A stretch of DNA of 64,000 nucleotides from Desulfonatronospira thiodismutans ASO3-1 (lineage in GTDB: Bacteria; Desulfobacterota; Desulfovibrionia; Desulfovibrionales; Desulfonatronovibrionaceae). The notes under the pieces were generated by a model. The model ran no database searches and had not been told where the DNA came from. It saw nothing but the letters and a program-made list of their open reading frames with translations. Where the stretch lies: assembly GCF_000174435.1 (NCBI RefSeq), contig NZ_ACJN02000002.1:248001-312000 (forward strand), given 5' to 3'. The translations under genes were made by a program, and so were the position numbers. This document shows positions 44,353 through 52,302 of this stretch, piece after piece. Within the stretch, counting starts at the first letter, position 1; each line of letters opens with the position of its first letter.

Positions 44353-44385
44353 GTTAAACTCTCCTCATCCTGGACAGGCTGCCTG

Positions 44386-44500
44386 TTTGGGTTCGGACAT
44401 GGCTAATCTACTGAATTTCAGATGGATAAGTTCCAAAACAGACCGTCCCAAAATAGGCACAGTTAGAATAAGCCGGTGGCCAATGTAGGGTGGTCCCACT
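44386..44500 (+). repeat. ~150-bp island repeat, copy 4 (shorter)
   Basis: GGTTCGGACATGGCTAATCT, ACTGAATT, AAGTTCCAAAACAGACCGT and AAATAGGCAC match the other copies. An internal ~30-bp segment is missing and the end diverges. Confidence 0.7.
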
Positions 44501-44589
44501 CTGTTCCCTGGGTATTATCGGAAAAGCTGGCAGCTGTGTTTTTCCAGTGTGGCCTTGGAGCAAACCAGCCCGGACAAGTTCAAAAAAAA

Positions 44590-44877
44590 TTATCTTATTT
44601 CAATGAATATTTCAGGGTGTTGCTCAGCAATACGTAAGAGGGATTTTGCCGGTCCTTGAGGTCTTCTCCTCCCTTGCTCCCAATCTTGAATGGTGCGAGG
44701 GCTAACACCCATTAAGCTGGCAAAAGCAGACTGTGATAATTTCAGCTTCTTTCTAATGGTTTTTGCAGGAGAAGGTTCATTCAAATGCCAAGCCTTTAAT
44801 TCAACGTCACCCTTTTTGAATCGCTTAACCTCTTTTATTCCTTCCAGTATTTCTTGACCGATATTTCGATCACTCAT
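44590..44877 (-). CDS. HTH antitoxin (HigA/NadS-like)
   Basis: Protein of 95 residues. Helix-turn-helix KLKLSQSAFASLMGVSPRTI, QDWEQGRRRPQGPAKSLLRI. Start 44877 (MSDRNIGQEIL) overlaps the toxin's end by eight bases. Probably binds the operon promoter with the toxin. Confidence 0.88.
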   Translation of the reverse strand: MSDRNIGQEILEGIKEVKRFKKGDVELKAWHLNEPSPAKTIRKKLKLSQSAFASLMGVSPRTIQDWEQGRRRPQGPAKSLLRIAEQHPEIFIEIR

Positions 44878-45181
44878 TTTCAATTTCCTCCGCAATCTTT
44901 TTTAAAACATCACCGGGAATTGTTGCTCTTTCACTCTTGGAGTAGAGCGTAAGCAGCCAGATTTCCTCAACTGATTTTTTCCAATAATACATAAACCTTA
45001 TCCCACCGCTTTTCCCTTTGCCTTTCGGAGCCCATCTAATCTTGCGAACTCCACCGCTTCCACGAACGATATCGCCGGCGTCAGGATAAACAAGCAGATA
45101 CCATTGGAGTGCCCGATATTCATCATCGTTTAAATATTTAGGAAGCAATTTTGTGAATATGGTTGTCTCAATGAATATCAT
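44870..45181 (-). CDS. RelE/HigB-family toxin
   Basis: Protein of 103 residues. FTKLLPKYLNDDEYRALQWY, VRGSGGVRKIRWAPKGKGKS, GGIRFMYYW and IWLLTLYSKSERATI are the RelE-type strands with basic residues. Toxin-first order, as in higBA. Confidence 0.88.
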   Translation of the reverse strand: MIFIETTIFTKLLPKYLNDDEYRALQWYLLVYPDAGDIVRGSGGVRKIRWAPKGKGKSGGIRFMYYWKKSVEEIWLLTLYSKSERATIPGDVLKKIAEEIENE

Positions 45182-45235
45182 GTTAGATATAAGTACGGCA
45201 TTGCCGTATAAAAGTCAACGATTGCTTTAATGGCG

Positions 45236-45345
45236 TCCAACACCGTATGTTCCGGGATAAAGTAGCAAGCTCTGTTTTACGCCGAACTGGATATTGCAGG
45301 CGTACATTTGATGCCGGTCGGTATCTGCAGGCCTCCCGTCCCTGG
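45236..45345 (-). pseudogene. mcrC: mcrC fragment
   Basis: RDGRPADTDRHQMYACNIQF, then GVKQSLLLYPGT, parallels the mcrC gene at 36817 (RDGKPADTDLHQMYAYNVHF). Only about 36 codons remain, showing that a second McrBC system once existed here. Confidence 0.75.
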
Positions 45346-45404
45346 TGATCATGCGTTGAACCAGTTGTGCCTGTGCTTGCAGGATATCAGTACGACAAAT
45401 CAGA

Positions 45405-45728
45405 TCATCTGTTGAGCAGATGACATACAAAATGCTCACAGAAATGCCTTTTGACCCGTTCAAACACATCTGCATGCAAAGATCCGAATCGGCCCACGAA
45501 AAGGCCTGCATTTAATGTATAAACCTTATCCAGCCTGACTCAGCTGGGCTTCGGGAGTATGTCTTCCAAAAAGCACTCATTGTTGAGGGGAAATGCCGCA
45601 TGGTGAAGAGGACTCGAAGTAATGGCGAGGCATACCATATCTTCGAAAGTATCTGGGGGAGTAAGTGCAAGCACAGGTCTTTGCCCCCATGTGTCAGGAT
45701 ATATGTCGCTCAGGGGGATGCAGGACAA
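45405..45728 (-). pseudogene. MazF/PemK-type toxin with an in-frame stop
   Basis: PLSDIYPDTWGQRPVLALTP, then AITSSPLHHAAFPL, matches MazF/PemK endoribonucleases. The frame meets TGA after LPKPS and continues in the same frame as VRLDKVYTLNAGLFVGRFG to a stop at 45405. The first TGA stands where family members usually have a tryptophan (LPKPSWVRLDKV). A true N-terminus is not clear (TTG at 45728). Confidence 0.78.
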
Positions 45729-45752
45729 AAGTACCAGATGCCGATTACTGTC

Positions 45753-45935
45753 TCAATCAGAAAGAAGTTCCCCGCGCACATCCGACAACTTGACGGTCGC
45801 ATCGCTGCCGGCCTCGGCTTTTGCTTCCCTGAGATCCTTCAGGTCTTCCAAATCCTCCAAAGCTTCCTTGATCGCCAGGAATTCTTCGTAAGGAAGGCAT
45901 GGCCTTACAAGCAGCCAGACCTACATATAAACGTC
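45753..45935 (-). pseudogene. Antitoxin fragment upstream of the MazF-type toxin
   Basis: The frame ending at 45753 reads LPYEEFLAIKEALEDLEDLK, DLREAKAEAGSDATVKLSDV and RGELLSD, the acidic C-terminus of Phd/RelB-type antitoxins. The DNA-binding N-terminus is missing and the IS630 end lies just upstream (45952). Confidence 0.6.
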
Positions 45936-45951
45936 AGGCGGAAATCCAGGC

Positions 45952-47197
45952 TAGTACTAAGTTTCAATAAAAGCTTTACATGTAATTTATTTTTGGCTAC
46001 CATATCTTCAAACAATTGAAGGAGGTAGTCATGAGTAAGAAGACCAAACTCCCAAAACTCGTTTTAACGCCTGAGCAACGCATAAAGCTTGAGACTATAA
46101 GCAATGCGCGAGCAGCTTCATTGCGAGATGTTCAACGGGCCAAAGTCCTTTTGCTTTATGCAGACGGAAAACCAATCACGCATATTCAAAAGCAGGCAGG
46201 CCTGAGCAGACCGTCTATTTATAAGTGCATAGAGAAAGCCTTGGCAGCAGGCCCGGAAGCTGGTCTCAAGGATTATTATCACAGGCCATTTGATCCTGTT
46301 ATAGATGATGCAGCAAAAGCCTGGGTTGTTAATCTGGCCTGTACTAAACCCAAAGATTACGGCTTTGCTGCTGAGCTTTGGACCTATCAGGAGCTTGCCA
46401 GATACACACGTGAGCATGCTCCCAAGGAAGGACACCATTGCCTGGCAAACGCTGCAAAAGCCACCATTTGGCGTATTCTCAATGAACACGATATAAAACC
46501 GCATAAAATCAAGTACTATCTTGAAAAGAGAGATCCTGATTTCGAGCAAAAAATGAATGATGTCCTGGTTGTTTACCAAGAAGTTAACATGCAAAATGAT
46601 CAAGGCGATATTGCTGTGCCTTCTAAAACAATAACAGTTTCAGTGGACGAAAAACCGGGCGTGCAAGCCTTGGAAACCATTGCGCCGGATCTATCGCCTG
46701 CACCTGGACGACATCAGTGCACTGGCCGGGATTATGAATATAAGAGGCATGGCACAGTCTCTATCCTTGCTGGCCTTGATCTGCATACTGGAGAAATTAT
46801 TGCTCAAGTTCATGATCGACATCGCAGCAGAGAATTTATTGAGCTTTTGAAGGAAATAGACTCCAGGTATCCGAAAGAGAACACTATCCGTCTTGTTTTG
46901 GATAATCATTCGTCCCATATTTCAAAGGAAACCATGAAATACCTTGCTTCCCTGCCCAACAGATTTGAGTATGTCCATACTCCAAAGCACGGCTCTTGGT
47001 TAAACCTGATTGAGTCTGCATTTTCAAAGATGGCCCGTACTTTTTTGCGACACATTCGGGTTTCATCCAAGGAGGAACTCAAGGAGCGAATCCTTAAGGG
47101 CATAGCAGAGATGAACTCTGCTCCGGTAATCTTCCGTTGGAAAAAATTTGATCTTGAATGTTCTTAAGCGTAAACTTTTTAATGAAACGAACTACTA
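45952..47197 (+). mobile_element. IS630-family insertion sequence
   Basis: The ends TAGTACTAAGTTTCAATAAA (45952 on) and the complement of the right end, TAGTAGTTCGTTTCATTAAA, are imperfect inverted repeats beginning with TA, the usual IS630 target. It carries one transposase. It destroyed an antitoxin at its left and touches the stop codon of brnA at its right. Confidence 0.85.
46031..47167 (+). CDS. IS630-family transposase
   Basis: Protein of 378 residues. HTH AKVLLLYADGKPITHIQKQA, GLSRPSIYKC, and the DDE core SVDEKPGVQALE, RLVLDNHSSHISK and HGSWLNLIESAFSKMARTFL with the terminal Glu. The start at 46031 follows AGGAGG. Confidence 0.94.
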   Translation: MSKKTKLPKLVLTPEQRIKLETISNARAASLRDVQRAKVLLLYADGKPITHIQKQAGLSRPSIYKCIEKALAAGPEAGLKDYYHRPFDPVIDDAAKAWVVNLACTKPKDYGFAAELWTYQELARYTREHAPKEGHHCLANAAKATIWRILNEHDIKPHKIKYYLEKRDPDFEQKMNDVLVVYQEVNMQNDQGDIAVPSKTITVSVDEKPGVQALETIAPDLSPAPGRHQCTGRDYEYKRHGTVSILAGLDLHTGEIIAQVHDRHRSREFIELLKEIDSRYPKENTIRLVLDNHSSHISKETMKYLASLPNRFEYVHTPKHGSWLNLIESAFSKMARTFLRHIRVSSKEELKERILKGIAEMNSAPVIFRWKKFDLECS

Positions 47198-47410
47198 GTG
47201 CCATGACAAATCCGGTTTCCTCCCGTGGGCCATACAGTCGCGCAAATAGAGATTGATCAAACTCTGATAGGGAATCCCCGTTTCTTCCGAAAGCTGCTTG
47301 AAATACTCCACAACATCGTCACTCATACGAATCGTCACCTGTCGCTTTAATTTCGAAGCGTACGGGTTACGGCGCGACTTCATTTTCGAAAAATCGTACT
47401 CTTTCTTCAT
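47195..47410 (-). CDS. brnA: BrnA antitoxin
   Basis: Protein of 71 residues. Ribbon-helix-helix YASKLKRQVTIRMSDDVVEY, then FKQLSEETGIPYQSLINLYL. The stop TAG (47197-47195) coincides with the IS630 end, so the last residues may differ from the ancestral protein. Overlaps brnT by four bases. Confidence 0.9.
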   Translation of the reverse strand: MKKEYDFSKMKSRRNPYASKLKRQVTIRMSDDVVEYFKQLSEETGIPYQSLINLYLRDCMAHGRKPDLSWH

Positions 47411-47694
47411 AGCGGCGGACCTTCGTAATGTTTACGCTCATTGGCTGTCGCCTTCCGTGCGGAAATGATTCTAATGACACCCCCACCGGAACGCTCGCAG
47501 TGGCACACGACCAGAACCCGCAGCACATTGCTCAACCCAAGCATAATGAACCGCTCTTCACTGGATGAATGCTCCTCATCGAAGAACTGCCGTGCATACT
47601 CATCAAAGAAAACGGATTTAGCCTCTTCGAAGGAAATGCCGTGCTTCTCAAGGTTTGCGCGCGCCTTCTGCGGATCCCAATCGAACTCGATCAT
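47407..47694 (-). CDS. brnT: BrnT toxin
   Basis: Protein of 95 residues. IEFDWDPQKARANLEKHGIS, FEEAKSVF, RFIMLGLSNVLRVLVVCHCE and RIISARKATANERKHYE are BrnT/RelE-like ribonuclease features. First gene of the operon. Confidence 0.92.
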   Translation of the reverse strand: MIEFDWDPQKARANLEKHGISFEEAKSVFFDEYARQFFDEEHSSSEERFIMLGLSNVLRVLVVCHCERSGGGVIRIISARKATANERKHYEGPPL

Positions 47695-47747
47695 ACATAC
47701 ATTGTATTTACGTGTTGCGGGTCTGTCAACCTCCGCTATGTGCTGGT

Positions 47748-47860
47748 GATGCCTAGCTCAACGCCACTAACGGTCAATGATGGATTCAGGCGGGTTAGCG
47801 GGGGGATCATTTCCATTCGCCCTGTTGCACATTTCGCGCTTGACCTGAAGTGTGCAATAG
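47748..47860 (+). repeat. Second island repeat, copy c
   Basis: GGTCAATGATGGATTCAGGC, GGGGGGATCATTTCC and TTGCACATTTCGCG...CTGAAGTGTGCA are shared with copy a. The first half of the element is missing. Confidence 0.72.
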
Positions 47861-47907
47861 ACTGTTCATGACCAGCAGGCTGTCCTCGACGATTGCTGAA
47901 CGCTCCG

Positions 47908-48177
47908 CTAAGATGCGCCGCCTGCGGCGTCACCATTCACCGGCTTGTCAGCTGCTTCAGCCTTCAGACGTTCAACCAGCCAGACCTTGATGATCGACTG
48001 CCGAGTGACGCCTATCCGCGCCGCTTCGCGATCCAGAGACTCTACGACCCAGGCCGGAAAATCGACATTGATTCGCCTTTGTTCCTGGTTAACCCGGCGT
48101 GCCGTAGAAAGATCGAGGTCTTCAACGATGTCCTCATTGCCTTTGTCAAACTTCTTGTCAAATTCATCGGCTTTCAT
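47908..48177 (-). CDS. brnA: BrnA-like antitoxin (second pair)
   Basis: Protein of 89 residues. DLSTARRVNQEQRRINVDFP, AWVVESLDREAARIGVTRQS, then IIKVWLVERL is a CopG/RHH-type DNA-binding antitoxin fold. Start 48177 (MKADEFDKKFD) is preferred. Overlaps the toxin end by 14 bases. Confidence 0.85.
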   Translation of the reverse strand: MKADEFDKKFDKGNEDIVEDLDLSTARRVNQEQRRINVDFPAWVVESLDREAARIGVTRQSIIKVWLVERLKAEAADKPVNGDAAGGAS

Positions 48178-48430
48178 AAAGCTCAACCTCTTTCTTGCGG
48201 GACTGCCTGACGGAAATCAGGCGAATCCTATCATTCCTGTAGGTAACGACAGCAGACCAATGTTTTGCACCTATCCGGCCTATGAGAAGGAATCTTGGCT
48301 CGCCTTCTGATTTGGCCTGTATTTCCAGGAGATCAGGATCTTTCCAGAATTCCTGAGCGGACTGGAAATCAATTCCATGCTTTTCCAGATTGGCCTTGCT
48401 CTTGCCTTCATCAAACTCGAATCCACCCAT
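48164..48430 (-). CDS. brnT: BrnT-like toxin (second pair)
   Basis: Protein of 88 residues. FEFDEGKSKANLEKHGIDFQ, FWKDPDLLEI, RFLLIGRIGAKHWSAVVTYR and RIRLISVRQSRKKEVELYE fit BrnT. Clearly a different lineage from the pair at 47195-47694. Confidence 0.9.
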   Translation of the reverse strand: MGGFEFDEGKSKANLEKHGIDFQSAQEFWKDPDLLEIQAKSEGEPRFLLIGRIGAKHWSAVVTYRNDRIRLISVRQSRKKEVELYESR

Positions 48431-48781
48431 GAGTATAAATTATACCCTTTTTGATTATTTTGCAAGTAAGTGGTGAGTGATCAAGTTTTATGGAGCCATG
48501 AAGTCTGACCATTATTGCTCCGCTGCACATTTCGCGCTTGACCTGAAGTGTGCAAAAGGCTGCTCCTGACCAGCAGGCAGTCCTCCGGGGATCATGCGGC
48601 GGGGTCAGAATATCTATTTCACATCAACAACAAAGGCCTGGCTTATAACACTATTTTTCATGCGCCTGAAAACGTCGGTTTTGCTGCGTAATACGTGTGA
48701 CATTGACATTTTCACAACCACAAAGAATGCTTTCAGCCAGCATGAAAAGACGCTTTAAGCCTGTAAAAAAACTTGCCCGAC
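48431..48781. other. Spacer with second island repeat, copy d (48513-48560)
   Basis: It contains the palindrome TGCACATTTCGCG...CTGAAGTGTGCA followed by CCTGACCAGCAGGC, as after copy c. No gene is seen in the remaining bases. Confidence 0.55.
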
Positions 48782-51199
48782 TTATGCTCCCACATGTTCC
48801 CCCGGGCTTTCCTCAGCTGTTTTATATCCCATGGCCCGGTATCCGGCCAGGCGCTTCTGAAACATCCTGGCCAGTTGCGGCACATGTTCATCCACGTAGT
48901 CATAGATCAGGGCCCGGCGTTTGTTGCTGTGCATTCGGTGCAGACGCCCGGCATACTGCTGCAGAGTCCCCCGCCAGGAAACAGGAGACAACAGGAACAG
49001 GGTATCCAGACGGGCATCATCAAACCCTTCCCCGATATAGCTGCCGGTTGCTATCAGCACCCGCTCCTCTGTATCCGGAACTGCTGCCAGCCTTTCAAAT
49101 ACTGCCTGCCTCTGTTTCTTGCCCATGCCGCCCCGAAGGACTATGACATTGCGGACAAAATTCTGCAGCCGCTTTTCCAGTTCTTCTACATGGCTTACCA
49201 GTCTGGCCAGCAGGATTGGAGAACACCCATCCTCCAGGGCGTTGAACAGATCGTTTAAGATCATTTCATTTCTGGCCTCATCACCAGCCAGGGCGGAGTA
49301 GACCTCCTGAATGCCCGGGTTATCCATATTGGCAGGCAGGGCAAAATCCGTACGCCTGGGCACAACGACATGCTCAAACTGCATAAATATTATGGGGTGA
49401 TGCCCGTCCTTACGGATGGGCGTGGCGGTCAGGCCGCACACATACCTTGCCTTGGCCTTCCTCAGGACCTGTTCAAAGCTGAAGGCGGACACATGATGAC
49501 ATTCATCCACAATGATATGCCCGTAATCGGCTGCCAGATCCAGGACTTCTCCTTTCCGGTTCAAACTCTGCAGGGTTGCAATGTCCACCACGCCGCTGAC
49601 CCGGTTCTTTCCCCCTCCAAAACGGCCAATGGAATTGGCTGGCAAATCCAGAAAAGTCCCAAGCCTTTCCTGCCACTGATCCATCAATTGTTTGCGATGG
49701 ACCAGGATCAAGGTGTTCACCTTCCTTTCGGCAATCAGCCAGGCTGCAACTACTGTTTTGCCGAAAGCGGTGGCTGCCGACAATACACCATTGTCATGTT
49801 CTGCCATGGCTTGGGCGGCCCGATGCTGCTCAGGGGTCAAGGCACCGTTAAAACCTATATCAATTGCTTGACCTGTATTTCGATGATCCGAGATGTTAAC
49901 CTGGACCCCCAGGCTCTTCAAAAATACCAGGGCTTCTTCCAGACACCCCCGGGGCAGAGCCAGGTGATCAGGAAACTCTTCTGTGCAGTTAATTATCCTG
50001 GGCTTGCCAAAAGTTGATAAACGCATGGCCTGAGCCCTGTAGAACTCGGGGTTCTGAAAGGTGGCCATCCTGGTCAAACGGTTCAGCACTTCTGCTGGCA
50101 ATCCGCCTTTTACCACGTAAATCTGGTTGCCCTGAATCAGTGATGCTTCCCGGGGCAATGGTCCGGACACACCTTCTGGAGGCTTTTTACCTGAAGGAGG
50201 CAGGGTCCAGGGTCTCCTTGTGTCTTCTTCAACACTGTCCGGCACTCCAGCTACTGCACCTCTTTGACCGGCCTCATGGACTAAAGCCTCCACATCTGCC
50301 GGACTCATTGTGTTGACCCCGGACAGAAAAGCCCATTGATCCGGGTATGGCTGCAAAGAGGAGTCAATAAAAACACTGTGCCCCCTGGCTCGAGGATAAT
50401 ATTGCAGAGGCAGGGCAATAAGATTGCCAAAGCCGCCTTTGGGCAATGTGTCCTGATTGGGGAAAAAGCGGTCATAGGAATCAAAACCCAGTTCCCGCCT
50501 GCGTTCCATGGCCCTGGTGAGCACCGCGCATCCAAGCTTGCGGGCATTATGAGCCGAAACCGGACTATTGAAAAAAATCCAGACGTGACCTCCGTTGCCG
50601 GACCTGGAACGCTCAAGTGATGCTGGAATCTCCATCTCCCTGCAAATTTCCAGAAATACAGCGGCGTCTTCCTGCCAGGACTTTTTATCAAAATCAGCCG
50701 CCAGAAACCAGCAGGTGTCATCCGGCAAAAGTGGATACACTCCTATGGTCTGGTTGCCGGCCAGGTGATCAAAAACAACCTGGTCAGTCACTGGTTTCAG
50801 AAGGCGGCTTTCGCATTGGCCGCATTTTACCTTTGGCTTGCCGCATAAGGGTCGCTTCCATTCATTGGCGCAGGCCGGGGTATAGCCGCTTCGGCCCTGT
50901 TTGTTTTCCCAGCGGACAGGGTAGACATCCTCCCTGCCCCGAAACAGTTGGCGAAACAGGGCTATTTTCTCTTCCGGAGAGGATTTGCAGAATACAGATG
51001 CTGACGAAAGTAGGTGCGGCTCCTGCAAGGAAGTTGAGAGTGAGGGGGTTTTTGATTTGTCTTCTTCCAGTGTCTCAGTGGCAAGCCCAAGCCTGGCTCT
51101 TAAGCGTTCATTCTCCGCGCGCAACCTTAAGCACTCGGCTTCAGCGCTTTTTAGAGCCTGAAGCAGGCTTGCTTTATCTATATCGTCCATGCTGGACAT
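48782..51199 (-). CDS. TOTE-type primase-helicase protein
   Basis: Protein of 805 residues. Coiled coil (10-45), then an archaeo-eukaryotic-primase-like domain of the TOTE conflict type: DVYPVRWENKQGRSGYTPAC, zinc ligands in CGKPKVKCGQC, FLAADFDKKSW with the DxD, SGNGGHVWIFF and FFPNQDTLPKGGFGNLIALP. The SF2 helicase follows with ATAFGKT, VDECHH, GLTATP and QYAGRLHR. TOTE proteins are predicted to act in conflicts between mobile elements and hosts; the enzymatic outcome is not established. Single gene, at the right edge of the island. Confidence 0.82.
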   Translation of the reverse strand: MSSMDDIDKASLLQALKSAEAECLRLRAENERLRARLGLATETLEEDKSKTPSLSTSLQEPHLLSSASVFCKSSPEEKIALFRQLFRGREDVYPVRWENKQGRSGYTPACANEWKRPLCGKPKVKCGQCESRLLKPVTDQVVFDHLAGNQTIGVYPLLPDDTCWFLAADFDKKSWQEDAAVFLEICREMEIPASLERSRSGNGGHVWIFFNSPVSAHNARKLGCAVLTRAMERRRELGFDSYDRFFPNQDTLPKGGFGNLIALPLQYYPRARGHSVFIDSSLQPYPDQWAFLSGVNTMSPADVEALVHEAGQRGAVAGVPDSVEEDTRRPWTLPPSGKKPPEGVSGPLPREASLIQGNQIYVVKGGLPAEVLNRLTRMATFQNPEFYRAQAMRLSTFGKPRIINCTEEFPDHLALPRGCLEEALVFLKSLGVQVNISDHRNTGQAIDIGFNGALTPEQHRAAQAMAEHDNGVLSAATAFGKTVVAAWLIAERKVNTLILVHRKQLMDQWQERLGTFLDLPANSIGRFGGGKNRVSGVVDIATLQSLNRKGEVLDLAADYGHIIVDECHHVSAFSFEQVLRKAKARYVCGLTATPIRKDGHHPIIFMQFEHVVVPRRTDFALPANMDNPGIQEVYSALAGDEARNEMILNDLFNALEDGCSPILLARLVSHVEELEKRLQNFVRNVIVLRGGMGKKQRQAVFERLAAVPDTEERVLIATGSYIGEGFDDARLDTLFLLSPVSWRGTLQQYAGRLHRMHSNKRRALIYDYVDEHVPQLARMFQKRLAGYRAMGYKTAEESPGEHVGA

Positions 51200-51784
51200 A
51201 ATTGCTCATGAGCAGTTTGCCTTTTTGTTGGGTTGACAGGCATCTTGCTTGGTGATGTTGGTACTTATCGCTTATTGGTGCGCAGGTCGTAGGCCTTTTC
51301 CTGTTCAAACCGAACACTCATCTCGATCCTGGATGGTGTGCTCTTAGCGAACCTCGGCCACACCTTCTCGACAGCCTTATATGCAGCCTCGTTTTTCATT
51401 CTGAAAGCAGCTGTCAGCTTGTTCCTGGATTCATTGTCCGTAACCATTCAGAGGGGGTGCTGGCATCGGCCTGGGGACAGTCCCCGCGACACCTTGCCTT
51501 CACAATTACCAAAATTACAAGCGCAAAATTCCGTGATCCTGCACAGACCTACACAGCGAGGGACAGTCCCCAGGCCTTGTGCCAGTAATCAACATCGAGG
51601 ACCCCCTGAATGGTCACCATTGTCCTGTACCACCTCAACCTTATCTGGATCTTTGGCAAAACTCTTTGCGGCCTGAATCATTGCCTGCTGTTCATCCTGT
51701 GTAGGGTTCCCAGAAAAATGAACTGTTACCAAGACCACCATAGCAAGACTGCTCCCATGAATCAAAAAAGATCAGCCACTTGAC
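51200..51784. other. Gene-poor region around palindromic element C
   Basis: A 60-codon frame (51265-51447, minus) reads like a gene tail (AAYKAVEKVWPRFAKSTPSR) but has no recognised family. Element C follows (51444-51613). Nothing supportable lies between it and the DUF2442 gene. Confidence 0.4.
51444..51613 (-). repeat. Dispersed palindromic element, copy C
   Basis: The outer ends CCATTCA.AGGGGGT-like (51444) and ACCCCCTGAATGG (ending 51613) are inverted repeats. The inner arms GGCCTGGGGACAGTCCC (51468-51484) and GGGACAGTCCCCAGGCC (51560-51576) pair too. GTGCCAGTAATCAACATCGA is the complement of the segment in copies A and B. Confidence 0.8.
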
Positions 51785-52099
51785 TTACGAGCTCTTCTGA
51801 TACGTCAAATTCTCAGAGGAACCCTGTTGCGGATTCATCCACTCTGGAAGAGGAGTATTGGTAGCTTCAGCATAAAGATTTTCCGGGGCAATATCCACTT
51901 CTTCATCCCCCCAGGTCAGCACCCCGAGTTCTTTATTTATTCTGAAATTTTTGAAAAATTCTATATCTCTAAATTTTTCAAAAACGCCCCCCTGGTTTAA
52001 ATACCTGGAAAAATCCACGATACCTGTGAGACCATCCTCAAAAGTCACCTCAATTTTATACCCACCTTTATAAATGGCAGAGACAACATCTTTTATCAT
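51785..52099 (-). CDS. DUF2442 family protein
   Basis: Protein of 104 residues. IYKGGYKIEVTFEDGLTGIV, DFSRYL, FFKNFRINKELGVLTWGDEE, VDIAPENLY is the DUF2442 signature. Such genes usually follow a DUF4160 gene, as here, and the pair is suspected to be toxin-antitoxin-like. The stop is preceded by an extra hydrophilic tail. Confidence 0.88.
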   Translation of the reverse strand: MIKDVVSAIYKGGYKIEVTFEDGLTGIVDFSRYLNQGGVFEKFRDIEFFKNFRINKELGVLTWGDEEVDIAPENLYAEATNTPLPEWMNPQQGSSENLTYQKSS

Positions 52100-52112
52100 G
52101 ACCTTTACCTCA

Positions 52113-52300
52113 CTATTTTAACGGCTCAATTTTTCTTGGTGCCTGGTTATTTCTCGCTAATTCCCAGTTTTGAATTAATTCATCCCTGTGCTGTGAAGCC
52201 CATTCGATCACAAGACCCAACGCCCGGGGTGCCAGGTGCCCTTCGAGTATACGCAACGTCTCAATTTCTATGGCCACTTTTTCGCTACCATACTCCCCCC
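52113..52300 (-). pseudogene. DUF4160 protein, N-terminally truncated
   Basis: EYGSEKVAIEIETLRILEGH, LAPRALGLVIEWASQHRDEL and IQNWELA are the C-terminal two thirds of DUF4160. The missing N-terminus (usually HxPPHFHA) is replaced by sequence overlapping the cyclase gene's 3' end, so a deletion has joined the two. Confidence 0.7.
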
Positions 52301-52302
52301 TC

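Noticed and set aside
45538-45560. Selenocysteine or tryptophan use of TGA in the MazF-like gene
   Set aside because: No SECIS-like hairpin is seen after the TGA, and the antitoxin is also broken, so a nonsense mutation is simpler.
36535-48600. Chromosomal integron with attC sites
   Set aside because: Cassette-like order and repeats suggest it, but the repeats lack paired RYYYAAC/GTTRRRY boxes as far as I can see, and no integron integrase is in the window.
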